Below are positions 49,532 to 61,500 of a DNA stretch of 64,000 nt, piece by piece. This stretch comes from Trichobilharzia szidati (taxonomy: Eukaryota > Platyhelminthes > Trematoda > Strigeidida > Schistosomatidae): contig OX235272.1 in NCBI GenBank assembly GCA_944472155.2, forward strand, positions 95,114,020-95,178,019, written 5' to 3'. A model generated the notes under the pieces. It saw only the letters and a program-made list of their open reading frames with translations, searched no databases and was not told the DNA's origin. Position numbers and translations under genes: made by a program. How positions within the stretch are numbered: position 1 is the stretch's first letter; the number at the start of each line of letters is the position of its first letter.

Positions 49532-52500
49532 CGATGGCATCCATTCGGATAAATCATGCGATGACGTACAATTTCATAATTGTTATTATTCATGTAAGCG
49601 TTCATGCCAACAGGGGATGAGCCAATAAAAAACAGACGTAGGAAAGTTATCTGTATGTCTGTATTCTTCTGGATTACATTGCTAGCTAACACCAACCAAA
49701 TAGCAGTTCGGAAAAGGTATGCGAATATGAAGTAAGATAGAGACACCGCTCACTTACGGATTCATGAAAAAACGTAACCTAGCGTTCGTTCTCTGAAGTG
49801 ACGCACTTTTCTGCAACATTCTATGTTGAAACTCAGGCAATCAATTCACTCGCCATTATGTTATTATAATTATACATATAAACTTAACTAAGTAAGGAAA
49901 CAATCTCAACATTCTCATTTGTATTTCCGCGTAGTATATGAGTTAGTATCGATTATGTAACAGTCTTCACAAATAGCTCCCGAAAAATATCGATTGCCAC
50001 AATGAAAACGGTAGTGTAAATTCCACTTTACAAGTCACTAACGCAATAGATATGATCTCATGAAAATTTCCTAAAGCCGAAATATCTCCCAGAACTTTTT
50101 CTCAGATGAACAATTCCTTCCGTCACAGTAAACTAAAAATAAGCTTTAAAATATAAAGATAGTAAAATGAATGGAGCAAGCAAACAAACAAAGCATACCT
50201 GGACCAAGTTCACTAGCACTTTCTAGGTCTGTAGCTCCACTGTCAACCGCTAGCGAATCCATAAGATGTGTAGTATTACTAGGTGCTTCGAAAGATGTAT
50301 CCTGACCAGCAGCATGATGACGACGATCCATTTCAGCAAGTAATTCAGGATTATTTTTCAGCTCTATTTCACGTCTATACATTTCTAATTCCTCATCTGT
50401 AATTTTCTCAAATGGATTTTGATGGGAATAAAGACCCTATAAAAGAAGAAGAGGGGAATGTAAGCAAGTTATTGTTAAGCCTGAATATCACTCCAGAGGG
50501 TACAACACAAAGAGTGATAGTCCTCTGTAATATGTAGTGAATACGACTACCAAAGTGAGAAAGTAGGAGTGGAATTAAAGGTTACTCTTCTAACTGTGTC
50601 AAAAAATTAAAACATTAGCAAAACAGCAGTAAATAAGAAGCATAGTAACTTTAACGCTCTATACTGAAGATCAGATGGCCAGAAAGGACTGGTAACAAGG
50701 AATTCTGTCAACGAACCAACCAACAACCTATTGCCCAAGAAAGATGCAGAAGAAAATGGGGATGGATCAAGCATACACTAAGAGGAGACCGTTGAGTGAT
50801 ATCGCGCACCAGGTTGTCGAGTGGAAAATGAATGGTAAACGAACAGTTGTGCGTTGCACCGAGGGTGACATGGAAGAGATCGTGTAAGAAGGAGATTAGA
50901 GTTTATGGGTGGTCGTGGAGCGAGCCCAAGAAAATATGGACTCAAAATAAACAACAACAGAAAATAAGAGACAACTTACATCATAGATAACTGCTGCATT
51001 ACGAACATCACGCTGGATGATTGCTTTACTGGCTGCAGCTACAGGCATTTCACTAGTAACTCCACCCGCTACTAAAGCAGCAGCTCTTGGACCAAGCACT
51101 TTCACTAGGCCTTCGTCACGAACACGTCTAGCTTCATCCCATGTAAGACCATCCAGTAATCGAGACTGAGGTCCAGCTGTATTGGTATCATGGTAATACT
51201 TCGCTTTGACCTATAAGGAAAGGAAATAATACAATACTAACTATTATCATCAAAATTCACTAATACATATAATGCATTTTCTAGAGCTATTGCTATTGAC
51301 TAGAATTCATAAATAGTCGTTTTGTATCTTGAATATCTTGTTGAACGCAACACGATAAATATGACAATATTAATCTTTATCACTGAAAGCATTTGGAAGT
51401 GCTGATCATTTGCTTGTTGGAACTTGTACAACGCACAGAGGAGGATGGATCATGATTCATGTTCGAACAAGTTTAGAATGGTAGTTAAAACGTATTACGA
51501 TTACAAAACGTTATATACACATACCATTTAAAGTGTGTATCACAGAACATATTCAGGAGAAATTAAACTAATAGCAGCCAATACCAAGAACCTTCTAAAT
51601 GCCCTTGAGTCGAGCAGTCACCGTATCGACAATGAATGTTGTGTATGCGTTGCGTTTACAGTTCTCGCTTGATCTGGTTCTCTAGTTCTGTGAAAATAAT
51701 GAATTATTTATCATCCTTAACTGGAAAATTTTCTTACACCAGTGGTGGTCCAGGGTCATAAAGAAAGTTCTTGGTGTTGACTCCTATGGTTTGACATTTT
51801 CCCACTTTCGTTTTTGCTCCTCGAGGTAAAATGTGAAAGGATGGAATCAAAACAAACAATTACCTATAGATAACTTACGCTGGTGATAGTTACATATATT
51901 TACGCTACCTGAAATAAAACCATGTCAGTTCGGTTTGCTACAACTTACACTAAAATATCGAGTTGGAAGACAATATAAACAGGTAAAGTGAAAATATCAA
52001 CACTCTTAAAAAGCTATAAGACGTAAGTTTCTAAACGAAGACAAGATATAGGTAGCAGTGATTCGCTATGATCAATTTCTAACCATGTCACCAGAAATTT
52101 CCAGTAATGGATTTGTTACATTGTGGATAGCAAGTGAGAGCCACTACTTCTGGTGCTACGAATCGGAATATAACCTGAAATGTGTGTTTGTCTTCCCAAG
52201 GATGAAACGAAGGTTACAGCTTTCAATAAATGTGCTTGAGAGGAAGAAACAGGAAATCTGTATACTGAAGTCGTTGTCCAACTTTACATGATCAGAGCAC
52301 AAAAATACACTGCAAAAAACATGTATTGCGTAGGATCTAAACAGACTATCACTTGTAAAAAAGAAATAGATCTTACCTTCTTCTGTTGGTCACGATATTC
52401 TTTCGGATTAGACCCTTGAGGGGCGAAAACATTGTACGGTGAGAGGACTGAAGAAGTGCCTGTCGCTGGTCCACCAGTCGAACCAAGTGGTACTGCTCCA

Positions 52501-55500
52501 TGAGTTAAAGGATGAAATGGTGCTGGAGGAGGTAGAGCACCATTACATATTGCATTATGAACAGCCGCTTCTCGTTCACAAACCCAGTGTGAAACTGGTT
52601 GATGACCTGGGGCAGGTTCAATTACCTCCTTGGTGTATTTATTTGGCGTATTGAACCATCGCTTCTCCGAAAATTCGCGCCTCAGAGTTCTGAAAAATAT
52701 ATGTTTACCTTTAAAATCAACCTTATTTGGAAAATACAAAAATATATGAGAAATAGCAGTAAAAAATACTACAATTATAGGCACGAAGATCACTTCCTAA
52801 ATGATACAATAACACCACTTACTAAAAGGCAATGGGCTAGTGAAGTAAGAACTGTGAATTATAGGGCTATAAAGTAATACAGAATATATTCAGGTATGTA
52901 ATTTGGTATGTGAACACAAAACTGCAATGTCTTGTTTCTGTAACTTCCACATTGGAAATCAACAATTACAATCAATTACGTTTTGCGCATCAAAACAACA
53001 CTGGTTATGATGTGTTGCACTAATGCCGAATCAGTTATCTAATTGAGGGAAATATCTTTTCATTATAGGAATTTGCAAAAAGAAAAAATGGACAAATCAC
53101 AATGATAAAATATACCACGGGATCGATTCAGTTAACTTTAACACGTCCTTGTTTTGTTTAACATTTATGATACTGAGTGGGTGGTTTTCAATACAGGTGA
53201 TGATGAAATCTCAGTTACAAAAAGTGATGTGTTTAATTTTCCAGGCATTCTTTCGATGTGTTAGTAGATCGTGTTGTGAGGCAGCGACGGAACAACACCA
53301 TATACTGGTGACATCTGACCACCTGAATTGCAAGGTGAGAAAGAATAACCTTAGTTAACGGATTATTTGATTAAGGTCGACTACGTGGGACAGATTTGTC
53401 ATGCACCAGGCTAAGACGCAAACTTATAGTATGAGGGCTGATGATACTACCAAGTTGCCCATACTGAAATAGGTGGGGGCTAGGACCTGCGGCCCATGTG
53501 CTGAAATCCGACTGCTTGGACCGATGAACCACATCTCTGAGGACTATGTAGTATCCTGATAGTCTATGATCCCCAAAAATACTGACTGTTATCCAGCCGA
53601 TATAATATTAATTTGGCTGACAAGATGTAATGGAAGTGGAGGTTGAATACTCAGAAATTAACCTGACCACTTGTTTTCCACGAAGGTTATATATTTCACT
53701 CTTTCTGGACAAAGTTTACACTCAAACTATTTTGGTTTCATGTAGTGAATCCAGTTGGTTCAAAGGTTAACACAGTGGTAAACACCATTAGCTCCAGTAG
53801 ATTTTCCACTATCGGTAAATATGTATCAGTAAAGCGCAGCTATATGAAATTTTCAACTATCCAAATCGAGAAATTTTTTTATGCAAGCGCTAACTTTGAT
53901 TCATGATTCTTAACATTTTTAACTTTCCTTGTGATTTGAAGAGTAAATATCAAAAACCAAGTTAGTAAATCCCAACCATTTATCCACACATCAGTAATAC
54001 CGATGTAAAATACACACTAACCATAAAATCCTTTACAGCTAATATTTAGTATCATATCAAATAATAAAACCAGTGAAATATATTTCATGTATAACTACAG
54101 GAATATGGTGAAAATGTGTTAACTGAAATAAGTATTCAGTACTTTTCAGTGTGTCAAGATGAAATGAAAATGTTAAAGGATGCAGTTTTTTTAGAAACTT
54201 TGAAAAGAATTAGAAACTGTTACTTACGAGGGTCTAGGTGTGTCAGTCTCATCACCTGAAAGAACTCCATCGTCATAATAGTAAGCCATTGTAGCAGTTA
54301 CAGATGATGCAGATGGTGGAATTTGTATTTCATCATCTTGACTACTGGCTCCATGACCGTTTATAACTCTGCTTTTTCGAGATCTATGTGGACTTGCCAT
54401 AGCCTCCTAAAACAATCATATAGAAAGACAAAGTATTCGAATATGTTCGTAAACTATAAATATTACAATACTACATTCCTTCCCTTAGAGTGTAGTTAAA
54501 ACTAAACGAGTGTATATACACTAAACTCTCTTCTACAGTGAATGAGTGTCTACTAACCACTTTATTATCGAGACTTTTCTAGACAAATATTGTTACCTTT
54601 TTTGCATTTTTCATAGACTGTATTCTACTTGTACATTCCAGATGATTATAAGAGTAGATATCCTTCAAGTTTCAAATGAAATTGGAAAAGAAAACCAAGT
54701 GAATAACTAAGCCTTAATCTGTTAACAATAGCAGCTTTTCTGATAAATGGTCGCCATACAGAGTAACTTAAATTCATTTCTCAGAACATAATCCGTGAGT
54801 GTAAATTATACGTTGGGTTTTAAACCGGAGGCTGCAAACGATTGGAATATAAGTACACAACTACCACTGACAAGTTACACATCACAAACACTGTTTCATA
54901 TTTTTGCATATTATCGATATATTTATGAGGTTAATTGGTCGATTAGAACACTTATCCATTTACCAAAATACGAAGTTGGCAAAGATTCTTACAGAATTAC
55001 TAAACATTGTGCAGTTCATCACTATGGGAAAAAATCAACTACTCTTCTTAAGAAAAAGGACCGTTTTAAACTGAGAAACACACATTGACTAAATAATAAG
55101 AGGGAAGTGGAGACTCAACAATACCTGTCTGTAAAGATGGCCTGTACGGCATCCAGCATTGTCTAAATGACGCATCATAGCTTCGAATTCAAGCTCACCA
55201 AGGCGCCACGGCCTTGTTAAAGTGTTTTCTGCATTTGAACGATCTGATGCGAATCCATTTGTCGCAGAATGATGTCCTCTCTCACCGCTGTGAGATCTAT
55301 TAGGTGAAGACAGCCTCATTGCTAGTGCAGCTTCCGGTCCACTAAGACCACCCAACCCCGCTGTTCTCCAGGTTTCATATGTTTTTTGTTTCAGTTTCTC
55401 CGTTGGAAGTATAAGGTTTTCAGAGCCCACTGAGGCTAACAAAAGCTAAATGAAAAGCAAAATATTTTTTAGACATAAAGATAACTAAGTCAACGAACTA

Positions 55501-58500
55501 GACATATAATAACGCTGAAAATTTAAGAAAAACTGTAGACAATAAGTGATCTAATCAATTTTTCATAACCTTAGTGAATACAGTAGAACTAGATGCCAAT
55601 CACATTGCTATACATACGTCACTTGATCTTGGAGTACTTTTCAAAAGAAGCCAAAACATATGCTCTTCAAGCATCAACTTGAGATGGTAAGTCACAGTAG
55701 ATGATTTAATTTGTCGATTAAAGGCCGTAATTCTTTAATCCTATCATAGAGTAAATTTATTTATTTACCACAGTATCCGAATTCTATTCTTATATCAGTA
55801 ATTTCATTTTTCTAACAACACAAAAGACAATACGCATTTTCAAAACGTTGATACTTGTGGAAAAAAAATCTGGGTAATTCGGAAAGGAAGTTTCATCCCT
55901 ATTAGTGACGCCGCATAATTACTAATAATTGACACTAGTTCACTAGCACACACCAACAAACTCGAGGCTCCGCAAGTCCTGTTTGCAGGATTTACTCGCT
56001 ACGGTCTGTTTAGCACAACGGTTACTCATAATATTTTTCAATTTACAGACTGCCGGTTCAAAGATTTTTAGTGTCAATGACTGACATATGTATCCGAAAA
56101 CTTTACATGAGCTCTTTTAACTAAACCTTTACATATGACATCATAAAGATTGTTCCAGAATTTATTTTGATAAAGTCTCACAGTGTTATACAGTAATATT
56201 TACTGATAACGTTTTGAGCACAATTTATTGTTCATAATCATATCAAGGTACTTACACAACTTTCTAACTTTGTTTATATATTTCCATTATTTTTCATCGC
56301 TTGACTTGATTCGTAGTAGTATTTTCCGTATTTCCGGTATGGGTGATGAGTCATTCCTATTGTATGTGTTGGGTGTTGACTCGATGAACAAGGATTCAGT
56401 AATCAGCCTCACTGTCCACCTACCTAGATTACCTTTTAGAATTTTAACTCTCTCCCACCATATTGTGTGGTTGTTTGTTAATGCATGCAGTCCAGTTGTT
56501 GAGCTTTTTTCTAAATTACTTATTTTCTCGGGGTCAACCATTCTTACCTTAGCTAAATTCTTACGTTCCCACAATCTGACTACCCTCGACGTACTAGTTT
56601 GACCTTTGTAGTTGACCTCACTCATAATCATTGCAAGGTATTTTGTAAATTATATTATTTTGTCTAATTGGGTCCACCGGGTCCTTTAACCTACAAAGCT
56701 TGTCCTACCTGAGTGAGTTCGTATGTTTGAATGCCACCCTAATTCCTGCTTTATTAAGAATCCTACGTAGGGTCTCAGATGTCCCCTCCGTATATGGTAA
56801 AACTACTGTAGATGCCTTATATTCTCATTTATGTTATCATTACTAGTTTCACAATTATTCCTTATTTTGTTTTTGGCCTTTCCTGATCTTCCTATTGAAT
56901 TTTATAGGACAGTTATTTGACACCAACGTCTCTTCTATCTGTTTCATTTCATCACTTAGGTCTTTTCTTGTACTACTTAGTGCTACTGCTCGGTTTTTTA
57001 GACAAACACCTAACTAAGCCTGCCTTCACAGACAGATAACGGATGAGATGAATTAAAGTCTAAATATCTGTTAGAATGCGTTGGTTTTTTATAAACGCTA
57101 GTGCGTAGTTTACCTTTTTCTGTTCGTTTTAGTTTACAATCTAACAAAACTAATTCTCCTTGTTCATTTTCCGATTCAAATGTTAATTTTATTCCCTCTA
57201 CTACTGAGTTTATATGTGTCAAGAAGCTAGAGATATGTTCTGTTTTTAACTCTGTGAAAGTGTCATCCACATATCTCCACCATATTTTTGGAGTAAGATT
57301 AAATGCATTAAAAGCAATATTTTCCCAGCTGTCCCATAAAGATATCTGCTAGGGTAGGGGATATTGGTGATCCCATTGCTACACCTTCTGTTTGGTATAG
57401 GAGTTATGTATCCAGAAGAAACGTGCACATGAGAGGTACAAAATAATAAACTCGAAATTTTCAATTTTCACCCGTCCAGATACTTATGTTAAATGCAACC
57501 ACAACCACAAAATTCTGCTCCAGATTACAAAATAACACGAAAACTAGTTGGAAGATCACATGACATGTTATCTTCATGTCATATCACACCCTAATAGATA
57601 CTTTGACTTTGGATCATCCCATCTTGTAACAGTAAAGGAAGGTCTAGTACAACGTTTAAGTAACTGAGCCTCGAGTCTGACCAAAAGTTGGAAAACTCAC
57701 ATAAAGATATCAAGCAGACGAAAGGAACATTACCGCTAAATAACTTCACTAGAATTCACTCACAAATTTATAAAGACTAATAAGAAAGACAGAATCAGTT
57801 ATTCAAATAATGACCATAGTCCAGCCAGAGACTACGCTTAAACCTCTAATGTACGATTCGTCATATGACTATGAGTGACAAATAGTGCTTGAAACGAAAT
57901 ACGAAGTCATTCTCTACCAGAATGTTCTAGTTATACTCTTGAAATAATTATATATGGAACTACCAAAACCTGACTGACCGGTTTCAGTATAGAACTTTGC
58001 ACCGATGTGCAGCAGTTCAAGTCTCCACACTCCATGTAGCACACAAAGCAAAAGAAGAAAGTAAAGAGAAATGCAAAATAGAGACAGTAAACAGAGATTT
58101 GAGGCAAACAGAACAATAATATGGAAGAAACAGTAGTTTTATTGGGTGTTATAAGTCACAAGGAGTGGATACATCTGCGTCAACCATTGAGAACGATGGC
58201 TTTGAGCCATATCACCAATTGTGTCCAGTCATTGGTTTTCACCGTCCTGGGGACCCCAACCAGTCAGGAAGTCCACACCTTCCTACGTGACTGGCTTAAA
58301 CTAACTGTTGTGGGTTTTATTGACTGATAAAGCCATGTTTGGGTCTTCTCCAACTTGACCCTATGTCAGCTAATATTACCTGTCGAGGAAGGCGATCGAT
58401 GGCTAGGCATACGTGGCACATGAACTAACAAAACCCCACACACAATTTACAAAAAAGGTTATTTACTTGAGTATCACATGCTACAATCGCATTGGTTGCA

Positions 58501-61500
58501 TAGTGCCACGCCTCTTCAACAGTCTCGCCCAAAGCAAGCAACCCCAAACTTCGTAGAAACAGAATACGAGCGGTTGGACCTAAGGCTTCACTAACAGCTG
58601 CGCACTCAGCTGCCCAATCCTTAGCATCGCTGAACTCCCCATTTGTATCATTATTCGTTCTGGAGTTCAATCCACCGGTTGGTGTATAATATGCAACTTC
58701 GCCCAAGATCATTGCTTCGTTGCACAAAGGCAATAAACCAGACTTCATACAAGATACCTAAAAGGAAAAGCACATCGTGCATTAAAACTTGAGAAAGTTG
58801 TAGAGACATACTAAACTAAAAGATAAAACGAAAAATGGAATATTACTCAAGAATCACTTGCATTTTACAAACAGTTGGCAATGGACCACACTTAATGTGA
58901 TACTTCCAGGTGCTAAAGCCTGAATAATTGGGATTTGAGTGTCTACTAATTCAACAAGTTGCATTTCTACATTGTTTTTAGATATATGAAAGTGAATTAT
59001 AAACCGTAATCATAAATGGTATTTACCACTCAAATGCTTCATATCAAGCCGATCAATTTAGTGTCTCACTAATTTTGATTTTCAAACACCATAGTCTCCG
59101 CTTGGATCGTCTTTCTAAATATCAGCTGGAAACACGAAATACGTAATGGAAACTTCGTAAGTTCTCCACACAAGAAATTGAGAAAGATTTACTCTGGGAT
59201 TAATATGGTATGAAAGATTTTCGTCGAAAAATGTCCCCCATAAGGTGACATTTGATGCTTGTTATGTGAACTGGCAAGAAAAACAAAATACAAATGATGT
59301 TATCTTCCAGTGCACTAACACGGTGGTAATGAGAAGATACAAAACAACTATTGGATATAGTATGTACTCCTGATATAATTAACCAAGGATCAAGAGGAGA
59401 AAATAGAAGGCTGAAATCAAAGACTAAGATAGAGTGTGTGTATGTACGTATCGAATGGATTATCTGAACTGAAACGTTTGGAGAAAAGTGATTCTTACAG
59501 CAACGGTTGATGGAGTATCCAAATGTATTATGCATCGTATATCTGCTCGAGCTGAATGTACAGCAGAGTGTAAAGCCCATGTCGCTTGGTTGACACCCAG
59601 TATAGTAGATCCTGGATCAAGTATTTGACCTGTTAAATGAAAAATAAAAACAATTAGACACACTTTCACATAAGATAGTGACCAGCACTTCGTGCGACAT
59701 CAAATGACATCTAAAGTCTACAATTCTTACGAATATGACCGTCAGCATTTTAACATATAGAGTAGACTAGTTCTAAGAACTTATGTTTGCCTTAATAGTA
59801 AGCAAAAAACGTTATCTGCCACATTTGAATTCCCATGAAAAATCACCTAATAACATTGATTGATAACTCCCATTTGCTCGCTCCATTGGATTCATTCAAT
59901 CAGTTTTCTTATAATACATAAAACTCTTGTATGGATAACAGTGGTGATAACGCTTCCCCGAGTATTTTGTTTTCTGGTAGCACGTACTATAGATGTTAGA
60001 TGGTTGGAGGCAATCGGCAGGTAGCCTTGGACCTAGGTTTCGTGCTGGTTGGCACTCATCAGCAAGGTGTATCTCCAGCCTCGGAGGAACTCATGTCCCT
60101 TCTGAGATTCGAACCCGAACTATAGGTGTATTTTCACTAAGTCAGTGGCCGTATTCCAACGCGGCACTCAGTGGTTCAAACACAAGTGAAATCGACTAAG
60201 CTGTTGAAGTTTGAAGGACTTTTCTTTTCAGTACTGATTAAGTTTTTCCATAGCACATTTTTGCATGGGTGGCAATACTCACAGCGTATTTTCTTAACTG
60301 TTAGGCAACAAACAACTAGAAAACGTCAAACAAACTAATTTCTAAGTACTGACTAAACAAGTTCATGAGTATCACAGACAATTTATTGCATTTATGTGCA
60401 GCCCAATAGTTCTGAAATATGTTAGTCGAGTCTCCTTCACACTCGCCGACCAGTATTTGATATAGTTTCGTAGCGTAATTTGTTTTCCCCATCATGCTTT
60501 AGCGTTCTATCGTCAGGCCATTCCGTTTAATGAATTCAAACATTTTATTAAAAACAAGAACAAACAAACGAAACAACAATCAGCAGAGGGTTGGCTTCAT
60601 CAGTTACTTGATTTCTAACATAATCCGGTGAAGGACTACTGTTAATTGTTGAGTCTAGAGATTATTGTGATCCATTGATAACTCAAGTCTCAACTTAAAA
60701 GCAAGTATATCTATAGTCAATAATTTAAACATTTGCAAGAGTAAACTAGAGAAACTGGTGAATTCCTTATATGTTAATTGTGAATTTAATTACCTGAAGC
60801 AGATCTTTGGTGTATCAGATAAAAAGTCGCACTTATCGTGTGAGGTTACCTAGTTGTCCAGGCTGAAGTAAGTCGAGAGGGAATTCAACGAGTGAATCAT
60901 TGGCTGAAAAACATCAGTTTTTCATATATATATATATATGTATACGGTCACTACCATGTTAGCTTACCTTTGGAGTCAACTTTTATAAGAGAAGAAGCAG
61001 TTATCTCATGATAAAGCAGGCCGAAAGGATTCACTAGGTAATGTTCATGATTGCGGCTTACACATACCTGAAATAACGAAAACAATGACGGTGTACCTAA
61101 ATAGTTACTTCAAAGTATTTACACAATGTAACGAAAATTAGGGTACGAAATAAAAGTTATATTTTATGTTGAGATTTATTTTAAAATGATACAAGACAGT
61201 CGCAGAGGGACTCTGGTTTAGTGAATATTCTTGTGTAAACTGATTCCATAGTAACGGGTAGGAGAATAGTACCATGCCAAAATGCGATGAGTCCAACAGA
61301 TTTAAGTTCTTTGGTAGAAAAATTATTAAGCGCATCTTAAGATCTAGATCAACCACGGTACTTCCAAACACAGTGCACCAGGAGTACGATTGATATTGAG
61401 TTTCCTTACTTACACTGTTTTTATCATTGTGACGAACTCTTGACTAGTGTCAACAAGCACCAAATTCAGATTCCGATGTTCCCGTTGACTGCTTTAAACT

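Noticed and set aside
52058..52291. 77-codon plus-strand frame in an adducin intron
   Set aside because: No similarity or conserved motif; likely chance.
54795..55088. 97-codon plus-strand frame inside an adducin intron
   Set aside because: Antisense to adducin, no recognisable similarity, no splice context; composition fits chance.
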